64,000 nucleotides of DNA from Brachionus manjavacas. Its lineage: Eukaryota; Rotifera; Eurotatoria; Ploima; Brachionidae. Positions 1-13,700 of the stretch are shown piece by piece. The stretch is taken from NCBI GenBank assembly GCA_019054805.1, contig JAHQIY010000006.1, positions 5,022,001-5,086,000 of the forward strand. The letters are read 5' to 3'. The notes beneath the pieces were generated by a model that did no database searches, was not told the DNA's origin, and saw only the letters and a program-made list of their open reading frames with translations. Position numbers and translations under genes: made by a program. Position 1 is the stretch's first letter, and every line of letters begins with the position of its first letter.

Positions 1-6
1 ATTAAG

Positions 7-431
7 AATCTTTGGATAAATGGGAAAGACTGACTGTTGCGGATTCACTGGAACCGGTTCAGTTTGACGATGGACAAAAAATAGTTGTGCAAGGCGAACA
101 TGGAGAAGACTTTTTCATAATTATAGAGGTAATATAAACTAAAAATTTAAGATGGTATTTTTAAAATGTTTACCAGGGTAATGCCGCTGTTTATCAACAA
201 AAGAATGACAACGAAGAGTCTGTTGAAGTTGGCCGTTTGGGGCCATCTGATTATTTTGGAGAAATAGCTCTGTTGCTGGATAGACCTCGTGCCGCTACTG
301 TTATTGCCAAAGGACCTTTGAAATGTGTTAAACTCGACAGACAACGATTTGAAAGAGTACTTGGTCCTGTATCCGAAATTCTTAAACGAAATATTTCACG
401 CTACACTAGTTTTGTTTCTCTATCGGTATAA
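7..431 (+). CDS. PRKAR1A: cAMP-dependent protein kinase type I regulatory subunit, C-terminal part (partial)
   Basis: This is the 3' end of a PKA type I regulatory subunit gene; the 5' part lies outside the window. Exon 7-128 follows an acceptor-like AG at 5-6 and reads [17 protein letters not shown] 48-bp intron (129-176, GT..AG) separates it, in phase 0, from the last exon 177-431. The last exon contains the phosphate-binding cassette of the second cyclic-nucleotide-binding domain ([16 protein letters not shown]) and the typical C-terminal end [10 protein letters not shown] before TAA. In the family this subunit holds the catalytic subunit inactive until cAMP binds its two CNB domains. The cassette keeps the Glu that contacts the cAMP ribose and the Arg that contacts its phosphate, so the domain should bind cAMP. 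An AATAAA polyadenylation signal lies at 492-497. Type I rather than type II is inferred from the C-terminal sequence. Confidence 0.93.
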
Positions 432-3400
432 TCAGCACCAAAATAATACTTTATAAGTTGATGAATTTTTGTTATTCTAAAAAAATTGAGAAATAAAATA
501 GAATGATCTTTTACAGCTTGTATTTTATTTTAACTTTAAATTTTTTTTTGCGCAAATTATTCAAATTTTTTTATTCTCACTTACTCACTTTGTTATCGTA
601 TTAAGACTTTAATTCACTTAAAATAAATAATTAAAAACTCATTTCATTTAATAGTAATTTTTAATTTAATTATGATTAAAATAAATTATTTGTTTTTTTT
701 TCTTTCTAATATTTGATTTGTAATTTTTTTTAAAATAAAATTATTAAAAAATTTGTTCTATAATATTTACACCAAAAGAATCGGATTTTTATTAAATTAA
801 AATTTGTGTCCCCATTTTAAAGTGGTTTAAAAAATTTCATTTGAGAACTGATTTGATTCACTAAGGTTTTAATTTTTAAATTTTTGAAGAAGTCACTTCC
901 GACCAAATTGGGAAGAAAATCTAAAAATAAACTAAAAATATTTATTTATTTTTCAAATTCAAGGTTAATCAATAAGCTAGTAGTCCTATCCGATTGTTTA
1001 ATGCTTCATTTATTTAAAATATTTCAAATTTTACAAAAAAAATTGAAGAAGACTCAAATTATAAAGAAAAGAATAAAGGAAGTTAGTTGAAATAAGAGCG
1101 AAATTATAGGTTAATAAGCGAAGTAAAAATCAATGATGTGTTTTTGTTTGCAAAATATGGTGTCTAAATTATAATTATTTGAGATAAAAGACTATAATAA
1201 AATAAGTAACTTCAAAAAACTGAAAAATATTTTTTGACTCTTTTTTCAAGAATTTTTTCGTATGCTTATTTAACTCAATTTAATTTAAAAACTAGCATTA
1301 TTTATTATTTATCATCTCTAGAAAATTATTTTTTATACTCAATGTATTTAGAAGGCAATTTCTTTCAGATGCCTTTAATATTTTTAAATTTTAACTGAAA
1401 AAATTTTATTCAATCTTATTGTTTAATATTAGAACGATGAGACCAAGTGTCTTTGTTTTCTGGATAAAAGCCAGCAGAATACAATAGAGAATGGTCAAAA
1501 AATTAAATTTTACTGTTTTGTTTAATAAAATCAGGCAAAAAATAGTTATTAATTTAAATGAGATTAGCAAACTCAACTTTAAATAAAAATTATAGGGCAT
1601 TGTGAATTTTCATAAAAACATTCCAAGAATTCCAAAAATACAATACTTTTTCATTAATTTAAATTAACAAAAGTGAGATTTTTATACTTTGATGATGAAA
1701 CAAATTGAAACAAAATAAGTTTCAGTAAATTAAGCAAACAAAAATTAATTTTAATTAACAGAAAATTATTAATCATCAAATAAAATTTCAATATTTTGAG
1801 ATTTATTATCTTTGTCTCTACGATCTATTCTAATTAGAAATTTTTTTTGCAATTTGTAAATTTATTTTATTTAATTGTTAAAATTCTTTTATCGCTACTT
1901 ATAATTTTGAAGAAGGTGGTTATTTATTTAAAAAATTTGATTTTCAAAACTTATTTAACATTCATTTTGGTTAATATTTTTTATTAATATTGTCAAGTGA
2001 AACATTGTTTGTTTCACCTTTTAAAGCTTACAGGAAAATTTCTAGTACAAAATACATATTTTAAATAAGCATCTAAATTTTGTAATGGAATTTTTCTATG
2101 GAAATTCATTAAATTATCTTTCTTATCATCTTAACATTGGTCTAGTTTTCAAATGCATGACCAGCATGTTATGTTGCACCATAAGTTTTTTAAGAGATTT
2201 TTTTTTTATTTTAATTTTTCAAAAAAGGAAATACTTTTATTCAATACTTACTTAATTTTCCAACGTTATGTAAATGGATTGTTGGTTTTTAAAAGAGGGT
2301 TTTTACTAGCATAACTGCTCCGGATTAATGCTTACAGTAATTTTACTATAACTACTAAAAAGGCAAAATATAAAAAATAAAAAATTAAGCAAATAATTAT
2401 TAATATTTGTTTTTTTTAGTTATAAATCAGAGCATCTAATAAAAAATTCATTGTACAGTAAAAATAATTAAAAAAAAAAATGTAAGCTAGATTTGAAATG
2501 ATTTTAACATTTTTTCCCCCCAATTTAGTCAATACCGGAATGAATTCTTCCATAATTAATAATTAAATACCAAAGAGTATAAAAACAGTACTTAATTAAT
2601 ACCTTTTTTTGCAAATTTATATTAGCACTTAAAAAATGGGTGCACAATTTTATTTAAAATGCTGTAAGATTTTTAAGTGTTTGAGCATATTTAGTATAAA
2701 TACAGCTGATTTTTCAAATCAAATTTTTTATGAACTTTAAGAAAGATTTCAAATAATTGAACAGCTTACTTGTGTTAATAGATTAATTATTGTACTTTAA
2801 AATAAAATTCATGTAAACAAGTATTCATTTAAGCATTTGAAAAGTTACCTTTAATTAAGGAAAACAAAGTTGATCTGTTGTTTGCTCAAATATATCAAAT
2901 TTTATTCGGTTTTTTGAAAATTTTGGATTATTAAGTAAAGCTAGTTTATTCTAAGGAATAACATTGAAAATATTCTTTAAATTTCAGAATTAAATTATCT
3001 TTCTCAACTTATTTTCCTTGATAGCAGAATAATAAGATTTTCGGTTTTTCTTCAAATTTAATTTAAAAATTCTAAATTAATATTTTACAAAGTCTTGTCT
3101 TCAAATGAATATTGAAGAATTTTAAAATCAACAAAGTGTAATTTATTTTATTGTAACAAATTTTATTAAGATTTGAGTTATTTTAATATAAAAAAAATCA
3201 AAAAAATTTCAGTTAATAAGCAATTATCAATTTTAGATTCGAACTCTACTTTAAGCTTTATTTCATTTAATTTTCACACACATTTATGTTTTCAAATAAT
3301 TGCAAATTTTCAAATAAATCTACCTTTATTCATAATTTACTAATTTACTCTTATATTTTAGCCGAGGTTCTGCTAAACTTAAAATATTTTAAAAACTGAA

Positions 3401-5330
3401 TTTTTTACATTATAGCTTGAAAAAATTATCTTTTTTCAAATAAAATAATATTGCAAATTGTATGTCTCACTGGTAAATACAGAAAAAAATTCTCCATGTA
3501 AAAATGGTTTTTTGTAAAAATTAGGACGATGAAATTGAGAGCTAAAACAGTCTAAGCCCACTCACTATAAATAAATTTCCCAATCATACTTAAATTTTGT
3601 TTAGATTACCAAAAATTTCAATATAAATTATTTTTTGGTGATATATTGAACCTACTCTTTCTCTATTGTTTTCTTAAAAATTTTATTTAAATTTTTAAAA
3701 TAACTCTAAGTAGCAAAACTTATTTTTTCATTTGAAAAAAAACGCAAAAAATAAAAAATTGAGTTCTCTCGTTTAATAGCCGAAGAAATCTAATTTAAAA
3801 AATACCGAAAAATTTAAATGTATATCGAAATTAACTCGCCATTAACTTAATTTTTATGTTCATCATTTTCTTTAAAAAGAATTAAAAAATTTTGTTTAAA
3901 AAAAGACTAATTAATAAATTAATAGTTTTAAATCTATTCACTTTTTCCAAATATATTTGATTCCGTATGTTCAAGGCGCAAAGAAAGAAAGTAAGTATGT
4001 CAATTAAATCTTTCAAAAAAAATTAAAATAATTTTCATAACACTCATGATTAGGTTTGATCTTATATTTAGCTCTAATTTACAAAAAATGAAATTCAAAA
4101 AAAATACGAATAATTTATTAGCTGCAAAATCCCGCTTACTTTTTCAAAAATTTTTGATTTTATTTCTGCTTTAAGATATGATTTTTCAAATAAAAATAGC
4201 TTTGCAAGAAATTTGCCTTGAGTTAGTATTTAGAATATAACAAAAATTACAAGAGGGATATTAATAGTTTAGTTGCTCACAAAATTAATTAGAATTTTTA
4301 TTTTATTGCGAAAGCGTTTGTTAATCTTTAGTTTCTTGAATTATTTTGTAAAAAATACGATTAAATCAAATCTTAAATGTTTTTGAATTATTTTTATTTA
4401 AATCATCAATATTAAATTTTATCGCAATCTTTTTAGAGAGTTTTGTTAAAATAAATTCAAGAGCTAAAATTCTTATTTATTTTAAGAACCGTGGCCCTAA
4501 AGCAGTTCAAAACCGTTTGAACCGTCTTTTCAATCCTAACGTGAAAAAAATTAATAAAATATTAATAAAGCGTTAGATTATTATTATTTACTATTATAAA
4601 TAATTTGCAGCGAACATAGCCCGCAGAGCTTGGGTTTATGAGTCCATTAAGGTTAACTTGAAATTACACACAATTTGTTTTTTTTTAAATTTGAATTTTC
4701 ATTTATTTTCCCAATCAGTCTTATTTTTATCCTTAAAATTTTGATTTTTGATTTAAGTGGTGAGATTTTTTAATTGATAGATACCATAATTTAAGCAAAT
4801 TTCGTGGCAGGATTTCAATATCGAAAAGCCTTTTTTCAATTCTTAATACTTTTAAACTAAAAGTAAAACCGTAGAAAAGAAACTTTCGGATTTATAACTT
4901 GGCATCAAGAATAATCTTAATTAAAATTCTATCTAATGTAAATAAAAAATTGAAACCAAACGAATGTAATCAAGGTTGCTGCTGGTTGTCAATAAAGATG
5001 CAAATTTTCTTTTAATCAGCTTTGTCAAAACATGTTCGTTTTTAACTAGACATCAGCTATTTAAAACACTTCTAAGAAAAGAGTTATTTTCAATACAAAC
5101 AATCTGATCTAAAATAATAATTCAAACATTGTTGGTTTTTCAGTAATTTTCATTCTTTACTAAAATAAAGAAACAAATAACAAAATTTTATAATATCCAC
5201 AAAGTCAAAGAAAAGAAAATAAAAAGCTTTCTTTTTTTAATTTTCTTTATTTTGAATGCAAATTAAACGAGAAATAAATTCCAAAAAAATACTTTAATAA
5301 CAGCTATTTTCATTAAATATTTTTTAAAGA
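432..5330. other. AT-rich intergenic region without a supported gene
   Basis: About 4.9 kb of very AT-rich DNA. Short open frames here (for example near 884-1090 and 1406-1600 on the minus strand) are low-complexity and show no domain or coding bias. The only structure I can support is the degraded MITE at 1596-2110, listed separately. Confidence 0.6.
1596..2110. repeat. degraded MITE, same family as the element at 41772-42224
   Basis: The left end GGCATTGTGAATTTTCAT matches the reverse complement of the right end of the element at 41772-42224. The interiors align over several hundred bases, with shared blocks such as TGTCTCTACGATCTATTC against TGTCTCTATGATCTATTC, then a common TTGTAAATTTATTTTATT block. 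The right end here is worn (TATGGAAATTCATTAAA), so this copy looks older. I could not identify a target-site duplication. The borders are approximate. Confidence 0.55.
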
Positions 5331-6335
5331 ATGAAAACAAAAGTAAAAGACCCAAAGGTAAATTCCAAAGCTTTGTCAAAAAGCAACAACGACTTGGATT
5401 CACTGACTGATGAATTATTTATTTTGCCATTTTTGTCCGAAAGTTTGATTCGCAAACATGATCAAATGACTCAATCTTTTCATAAAAATCAAAAGAATAA
5501 GAGCACAATTTTACCTGTTATAAACCAAAGGTCTCCATATATCAAAAACACTGAAATTCATAATCGTAATATGAGAAAATCTCAGCCAAATTCGGCCATA
5601 TCAAATAAATCAAGCAAATCAAGCAAATCAAATTTGTCAAACTTATCAATTAAATTAGAATCACAAAAATCTCAAAAAAGCTTCGAAGACCTCACCAAAA
5701 GTACACCACGTTTTCAGGTTTACGGAAGTCAAATTAATGGAAACAAATTTTTATTTTTGACACCAGAAGCTACATCAATAAACAAATTCAATTACAATAA
5801 AAATATGCCTGAACAAAAAACTAGCTCCAAGTCTAAAAATTTACGAGGAATACTCAAAAATACGCCAATGAAGCTCAATTCAAAATTTGAGTCGAATAGT
5901 ATGATTGAGAGACCCTATGAATTGATCGACTACAATTTGGCTAACCCAAATGTTAGCCCCAATTTTGATGATGCAACCCTTCCAAAAATAAAATCACCAG
6001 AACGTTCTTTTAATAGTAAAAGCAAAATAACTTTTGAATCACTGCTAAATACTGACCATATTGTTAATAAAAATCTTAATTTTAAAAGTTTATTCGAAGA
6101 TTCAAATGGAAACTTGTTATCACCAAGCTATATGCATGATTATTTTATGAAAGACTACAAAAACCGACTCTCTCAAATTAACGAGGAGTCAAGTAATAAT
6201 AGTTCGCCATCGGTTTGTTCAGCTTGGTCCTCGTCGTTTTCATCTATCTTGTCCGAAGATCTAATGGAAAATAAGATATTTTCAAATCAAAATGTTAAGC
6301 AATCTAGAACTGTTAGAAATCTGCTAGAATTATAA
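5331..6335 (+). CDS. disordered Ser/Lys/Asn-rich protein with candidate PP1-docking motifs
   Basis: A single-exon frame of 334 residues starting at ATG, with an AATAAA signal shortly after the stop (6351-6356). I do not recognise the family. The sequence is polar and low in hydrophobics: Ser/Lys runs around 92-120, a Ser-rich stretch around 288-308, and no signal peptide or membrane segment. Two short motifs stand out. LRGILKN at 171-177 contains GILK (173-176), the [GS]IL[RK] SILK-type motif found in protein phosphatase 1 regulators such as inhibitor-2. KITF at 232-235 fits the RVxF consensus. SILK before RVxF is the usual order in PP1 interactors. A PP1-regulatory or scaffold role is therefore possible, but it rests on short motifs only. 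Coding status is supported by the length of the frame against an extremely AT-rich background. Confidence 0.7.
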   Translation: MKTKVKDPKVNSKALSKSNNDLDSLTDELFILPFLSESLIRKHDQMTQSFHKNQKNKSTILPVINQRSPYIKNTEIHNRNMRKSQPNSAISNKSSKSSKSNLSNLSIKLESQKSQKSFEDLTKSTPRFQVYGSQINGNKFLFLTPEATSINKFNYNKNMPEQKTSSKSKNLRGILKNTPMKLNSKFESNSMIERPYELIDYNLANPNVSPNFDDATLPKIKSPERSFNSKSKITFESLLNTDHIVNKNLNFKSLFEDSNGNLLSPSYMHDYFMKDYKNRLSQINEESSNNSSPSVCSAWSSSFSSILSEDLMENKIFSNQNVKQSRTVRNLLEL

Positions 6336-9300
6336 AAAACTTATTATGTAAATAAATTATTTTATAAAACTTAAAAACAGTTTGGATCAGTTAAATTTTC
6401 TTTTTTTGATTTACTTAAAATTTATTGTTTTATGAAAACTTCAAAATAAATAATTCTAAAAATAAGTTGTTTCAAAGTTTTTTTGACATACTAATAATCC
6501 ATCAGTTTGATCATTGTATCATTATGTCAAGTTGATTTTTAAAATATTTTTTTTCAAAAATTTATTTTAAATTATTAAAAAAAAATAAAAATTAGGTTCA
6601 AATTTTGATGGACATCTTATCAATTTAATTTAAATTTAAGAAATTACACTTGATTCTGTCATCTGTCAAAAATTGGTTTTGTACAATTTTGCAAAAAAGA
6701 AATATTGTCGATAATTGAAAAGCTCTGTCATTAATAAAACACTTAAATAAAATTACAAATAATTAACAAACTTCTCGATTGTGATATAAAATAATGGATA
6801 AGCTTTTAAATATTTTTGACATGTATAATTTTTGGTTAATTCAAATAAATTTTAATAAATCCCAAAAATAAAGGTTAAATTATTGTTTATAGTGAAATCA
6901 TGGATTATTTTTAGTATGAAAAAAAATCTTTGTAAAGGTATCATGGTTCGAGATTTTAAATCAATAAATGTGATAATTTTTTTGTCCCATTTTTTAATCC
7001 GATTAATAGTCGTGACATGCAATTTAAATTTTTGGACTAGTTATTTTCCAATTGTTAAAAATATTGAGACAGAAAAACATCAGTAAAATTAAAATTTAGT
7101 ACAATCATCTTTTTAAAAAAAAATAAGTAGTAAATATAAAAAATTAAAGTAAACTAGATTATCAAACTATAAAATGAGGATTAGTGGACAAAATTTGCTT
7201 TGAATTTTAATTTGAAAATTGGTTTCATAGCAAAATAATAATTTTGGATTGTAAAAAAAACCATTCTTATTATAATAATATTTTGAAAATTTAAAAAAGT
7301 AATTTTTAAAATAAATACTCATAAAAGGTGATATTCAAATGCGAATGAAAATAATTGTGAACAAACTTTTCATTTTAAAAGCTCTTAAAAAATGTCTGCT
7401 ATTTTACATATTTAAATTTATTTTTAATATCTTTTCTAATGATTAAATTGAAATAAAATGTTATTAATCATAGCTGAATATGCAGTTTATCCTTTCAAGT
7501 TAACCAAAAAAATATTAATTTGATTTTGTAATAAATTAATTATTTTTTAGGTTTTCTTGTTATGCAATTTTAATTTCAAAGTTTTCCAGGAAAATGTTTA
7601 AAATGACAGCTCTTGATCAAAATTATGAGAAGAATTCATTTTAGTAATATTTTGAAATGATTTATGAGATTCAAATTACTTTAGTGCTTATGTGTTCTTT
7701 TTTGACAAAAGCTTTCACCTGAGATTGCTAGAAGACTTAAAAAAACTTAAGAATCTGTTGCCAATTTTTTTCTACGTTTCAAGGCCCAAAATAAATTTTG
7801 TTTTTTTGAGCTCTTCATTTTAAAACAAACTTTGAAAAAATAGTATTTAGTATTTTTCTTTGACACAGTCAAACAAAATTTTCAAAAAATCAAACTAGTG
7901 AATTTTTAATTTTTAATTTAGAGAAAAAGACTAAATATTTTTATAAATTGACAGTGTATTTCATACTATGAACAGAATATCTTTCAAATTAAACATAACG
8001 CCACAAATATCTAGAACAAAAAAAATTATTTTTGATAATTTTTAATTATTTTTCAAGATTTTTATCAAAGCAATACTTAAAATTTTAACTTTAATCTTTT
8101 TTAATTTAAGTTTTCGAGTATCCCAAACAACTTTAATTTCTACACCATGCATTAATATTCGATTTGGTATAAGTTTTACAATTAATTCTACATTTAAAAA
8201 AAAAATAATAAACTTAATAAATTACACCCAAGAGTTTTTGTTTCGTTCAAGTCAGGATTTTTATCCCACCTCGCCTTTTTCACTTTTAAGTTTCATTTAA
8301 CATTTTTTAGCAATTATAAATCGAAAAGTTTCTTTGTATAAAATGTGTTCCCTAGTTAAATAAAACAATGGTTGAATCGTTTTCCAAGCATAATTGAAAA
8401 CAAAACGTCAGCTACCGGAGGAGCATAGTATGCTCATTTACATTTACAATTAATTGAAATCAAACCTTTTCAAGAGACTCGAACTATATATTTAATTAAT
8501 CATTGCTAGGAAGCCTTCACATCCCAAGATGCAAAGCACTCCATTTAGATCCAAGTTCTAACTACATTTTTTAACAAACTAAATTGGCTTCTCATACTAA
8601 AAATGAAGGTAAAAATAAATTCTAAAATATGGGATCAGTTTGAATGAATACACAGTAACTAGGCTTTAATTCATACCATTTCTAACAGGTAGGCATTATT
8701 TTTGCTGGAGTGAATTCAACTAAATTTTGAATTAGCTGCATTAAATGAAATAATAAAATAGCAAGGATGGAAGATTTTTAATTAAATTAGTATAATAGAT
8801 AAAAAATGTTGGAATAAAAAGTTTGTTTTTTTGTAGAATGATATTCGAATAATTTATTTTTGAGGATAAAGAAAAAAAATTTATGCTGTGGAATTTGTGT
8901 TAATTAAGTTGGGTTTAAATTTTAAACAAGCAACAACAAAATTGTGAATTTTCCTCAAAGCTTTATTTTAATGGATATTTTAAATTTGAAAAAAAATGTA
9001 AATTTTCAAGTTTTAAAATGTTGATTTATTGCTCAAAATTATTTCAGTTGTTGCTCACTCAAAAAAATAAAAAACTATTCATTCTGTCTTCTACCTATGG
9101 AGTTAATAATTAAAAGCAATATTTTTCGAGTATCTAATATATAAATGAATTAAAATAACTTAGGAGAAATTTATTTAATTGCTTTCAATTAAAATTCCTC
9201 TGGCTCTAACCGGTTTACTAATGCATGGCAAGAATCGTTTACATAAATGAAAGTAGATTGGGTACCGAGCTTGCTAGATAAGCTTTTTTCTCGTATAATT

Positions 9301-10440
9301 ACTATTTTTCAATCATTATCGTTTTAGGTAAAACTCTAGTCTTAAGGAAAAAAATTTCAATTGATTTATTAACAATTTAATTTATTTTAATAATTTTGTA
9401 CGAAAGTCAACGACATAGTTTTTTAGGTGTTTCTTTAATTAATTAGCCAACACTATACTTTGGAGCGAAGATATTAAAATTTCTCTTGTTATTTTGGTTG
9501 CTGAATTTTTAGGACTATCCATTAACAAAATTTTAATTTAAATTTAATTAGAATTTTTAAAAATAGACCAAGTTGAATGTAAGGACATGTAGATGCTGTG
9601 TTTCATCAAGCATGGATCTAGTCTCTCTATTAACTAAATTTTTAGAACGAGATAATTTTAAGGGTGGTAAACAAATGAATTTAGAAATTTTATAGTCAAA
9701 TTTAATTTAAAAAGATTTGGTGTCCCAAATGATTTGGCTTATTGTTTGAGTTTATTTTTAGCAAAACTTGTCTAAAAAACTAGCAATTACAAAAAAAATA
9801 TGAAATGAAATCGTTCTAACTTTGGTTGGTTTAAATTCTTAAAAGCCATAAAAATTTTGTTTGTTCAAATTTTCTCTTCCTCCATTTCAAATAAAATAAT
9901 AATAAATATATTAATAAAAAAACTTGTTCTCAGTTTGTTGTTTACTGCTTGTTCGTCAAATGCATATATTTTAAGTCTAATTTAAAAAATTTTTTAAATT
10001 TGTCAGTTCTTGGAGAAAATTTGTAATTTTATTGTATTTAAATAAATAAATAAAACAAAATTTTTTTTCATAGGAGTTAGTTATTTGTTTTGAGAGAAAA
10101 CAAAATTTCTAGCTCTTGTTTTTCTTTTGTTTAAACGACTATTAGCGATTTTTTCCGCATTCCCTCACTTAAAATTTTAAATCTTTTTAATTTCGAGTTA
10201 ATTGATTCTATTTATCTGAAAGAACTCTATTGCCAGTCTAGTTTAGCAGATGTATTGAAAAGATGTAGAATGTAATGAAATTTTGTTTTACGCAGTTTTC
10301 AATACTGAACTGATTCAATCGATTTTTCGATTAAGAATCATGCATTCAGTGTATTTCAAAAATTGGCTGGTTTGGAGCTAGCCGTCACAAAATAAGATCT
10401 TATCTAAGAGTGAGAAATTCGAAATTTTATTAATTGAGAG
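6336..10440. other. AT-rich intergenic region, nothing identified
   Basis: About 4.1 kb after the 334-residue gene. A stretch at about 8400-8580 is visibly less AT-rich and contains a 15-nt palindrome (GAGCATAGTATGCTC at about 8421), but it is closed by stop codons in the frames I read. It is not a tRNA. I see no gene here. Confidence 0.55.
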
Positions 10441-10717
10441 CATAACATGAAGCTTGTTAGAGAAATTAGTAAACGCGGCTCATTTAGGTACAATTTTTTA
10501 TCGAACAGAATTGTGTCAAGGTGGAATGATTTACCACAAAGTGTGGTGAATGCTGAAACAGTCAATAGCTTCAAATCGGGTATTGATAAAGAAGTGTTTG
10601 GTGTGGTGCAGAGAAAGCAAAGAAAGACTGCCACAGCTCAACTTGAGCTAAACGCCTTTTGGTGTTAGTGTAGATTTATTCTATATTGCAGTTCTTATTA
10701 CTACTACTACTACTACC
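10441..10717 (+). mobile_element. 5'-truncated non-LTR retrotransposon, 3' end of ORF2
   Basis: The frame from about 10441 to 10668 encodes the extreme C-terminus of a non-LTR reverse transcriptase ORF. It shows the pattern typical of CR1/L2/Jockey-type tails: RYNFLSNRIVSRWNDLPQSV, followed by VVNAETVNSFKSGIDKE. After the stop comes a short 3' untranslated segment that ends in a (TAC)n microsatellite at 10699-10717, as is common for such elements. No reverse transcriptase core, endonuclease or 5' end is present, so this is a dead, 5'-truncated insertion. The frame is still open, so it may be relatively recent. A LINE on the minus strand at 53271-54612 ends in the same kind of trinucleotide tail. 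Confidence 0.75.
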
Positions 10718-13700
10718 AAGTGCTTTAAGGAAATAAAATTTAAAATTTCGATTCAATTGGTTTCAATAATGACTTTGTTTTTCCAGATGGTTCTTGGCAG
10801 AATAGTTAATTAGAATTCATAATGCATTCAATCAAAATTCGGCTTTAAAATGTGAGTTTATTAATAGATTTGATTTTAATTACATTTGTAAAAACCAAAT
10901 TTAAAATATTAAAAGCAATTGATTGACCCATGGAAAATTAATTTTTAAATCAAAGAGAATATTTTTTATGTTCAAAAAATTAATATATTTTCGTTTTTTA
11001 TAATTAGTAAGTTATAAATTACTTAAATTTAAAGCGCTTCTTAAAATGATTTCAACGAGCACTTAGAATTAAAGTTAAATCGTAAACAACAAAACTTATT
11101 TTCGTTTATTAAATTTAGACGCTGATCGATTTATTTGAATTTTTGATTGTATATTTATCGAAGATAATTTTGATTATCTCATAAATTAAATTTCAATAAG
11201 ATTTTAATTAAAAAAGAAGATAGAGAAAAAAATGATAGTAGTTTTAAACAATTTATGAAATAGCTTTCTGTAAACTGATTGCTTTTTTCTTTGATTAAAG
11301 CTTAACTAGTTTTTATCTAGAGAACTTGGTTTATTGGCAAGCCATTTATACCATTTTTTTAAGTAATTGGTGAAAATTTAGAATGCAAAATTTTGATTTT
11401 ATTGAATGCTTGATTCATTGCTACCATTTAAATAAATAGGCATTCTAATGGATTCGGATAAAAAACGCTCATTAAAAAGAATGTTTGGTTACCAAATACA
11501 TTCTCATCAAAGAAATTTCTATTATTTTCAGTTTTTTTTTAACAAAAGACGATAAATTAATCAATTTAAAAAAAAATTCTTTTATTATAATATTAGCTTT
11601 TTTAAACAGAGTATCTACAAAAAATAAAAAATTTAAATTAATTTTTTAATTAATCAAGTTAATTTTAGATTGTCATTTTTCAAGAGGTTTTATATAAATG
11701 ATAAATTGAATTTATTATTTAAAAATCAAAAATGTAATCTTAAACATAAAATCAATTTCAAAATTTTTTTTATATTTTAGATACTATAAAAGCATTTGTT
11801 TGTAAAGTTTCACTGAACTTTTTTATTCATGAAGAATCAAGCTTTTAAATTTTCAAAAAAACTTTCCAAAAATTAAATTAAATTTTATCAATTAAATAGA
11901 GAATACGGTTAGATGTTGTTGATTTAGCTAATGCTTATTTTTTTAAAGGGAAATTTTTACGGTCATCGATCGTCGGATTTAGCAAAATTTAGTTCATTTA
12001 GATAGAGTTAAAATTTTTTAGAAACTAAAATTCATTAGTTTAAGCCTGATAAAGCTCTAATCTTGATCAAGAACATATTTAAGATTTGAACAGATAAAAA
12101 AGTAGTTCAACCGAATATTGGAATTTTTTTCAACTAATTGTAATAATAATTATGTAGGTCTGTAGAATTAATCACAAACTAAAAAAATTATTGAGTTAGG
12201 TATTTTACAGTTTAATATACCTAAAAATTTGGTTACGCATCGGTAGTGCATTTTGCATGCAACGCCATTATTTTAATTTATGATGCTTTTGTATTTTATA
12301 TATTTTGAATTAAATTAATTTAAAATAGAAAAAATAACTCTCAATGTTTTTCAAAGTAATTTCTTAATTTTTGTTAGATAAAATATATCAAATTAAATCG
12401 CAGTAAAATACTTGCTATGGATAAAAATTTAAAACTAATAATAAAAAATATCTATTAAAGTTGATTTAAATTGTAAAAGGAAAACGAGTATTAGGCTCAA
12501 ACCAAATCAATGCAGCAATCTTACGCTCAAGGCTAAGGATTGATTTAAGTAAATTTAGATACAAAATATTAGGTTCTTAATAAATTATTTTTAATAAAAT
12601 GATTTTTTTGGAGATTGAATCCAAAGGCTCAAATTATAATCGGTTAATTAAAGTGTTTATTTTAAGTAATTATTTAATTTTATCCCTAAGGAAGCTAAAA
12701 AGCCTAAATAAAAAATATTTCATTATGGATTTGAAATAATCAATTTCTAATTAGCATTAAGATAGAGTTGAAAATTAATGTTATTATCATCAAGGTTTTG
12801 TAAAATTAGATACTTTTAAATGAAACTTTATTTTATTATTTTATTCTAAGTCATAAGAATTAATTTTATACTCGTTTTTGAAGAATCATAATTTAACAAA
12901 ATGATTGATGTGTTTTTGTAAAATTTAATTGCCCTGTTTCTTTTCTAGTTTTTTTTATTTTTTTATTTTTCTATAGCTGCTTCATCTAATCGATTTTAAA
13001 TTTTCGAAAAACAAAATATTTTTAAAATACTATACAACCAAGCATTGTTCATTTTATTTCTTCTGCCTGATATGAACTCACACGACTTGCTTGCTTTTTA
13101 AATACAAATCAAAAAATTATATCTAATATTTATATGTTGAATTAAAAATTACATTACCATAGAGGATTCAAGCTCTGTTTTTTTTTTGGTGCTTATTAAT
13201 TAAAAAGCATATAATGCCAGTTTTATCAAGAACATAAAAATAGATTTTATTACACAATTAAAATTCACATAATCGAATCAATATTAGTAGAACTTCTTAC
13301 TTTTTGCTTTTCCCTGCATCTACAAGTTTAAATATTTATACATGGCGAATTACTTTGGATAATGCATTAGGAAATGAGAGAAGAGCTATTTAGAAAATTT
13401 CAACTATTTTTTGTATCAGTATTTATTTTATTCTTTATCTTGAGCAATTGCTTTTGATACAAACATTTGTTCGATAGATATTTTCATTTTTTTTACAGAC
13501 ATTCATGGCGTGAAGTTATTCCATTTTAGCAAATTTAATATCAAGTTCTAATAAAAAATTATTTTCTTTTATGTACTTAAATTAAGTATTAAACAAAAAA
13601 TTTCCATGGGATTTGATTTTTTCTTTTTTTATTCTTTTAGTAAATTCTCGTAATTTTAGACTAGCAATATGTTTTATTTGCTTGAAGTATTGAGTTTCAG

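Noticed and set aside
1406-1600. Leu/Ile/Phe-rich minus-strand frame resembling a membrane protein
   Set aside because: Such frames are the normal product of AT-rich non-coding DNA; no start context, domain or splice structure.
8415-8440. Palindrome GAGCATAGTATGCTC as a regulatory site
   Set aside because: Only 15 nt, single copy, with no gene nearby; chance cannot be excluded.
8470-8500. Possible tRNA B-box (TTCGAGTCTCT on the minus strand)
   Set aside because: No T-stem, acceptor stem or A-box could be arranged around it.
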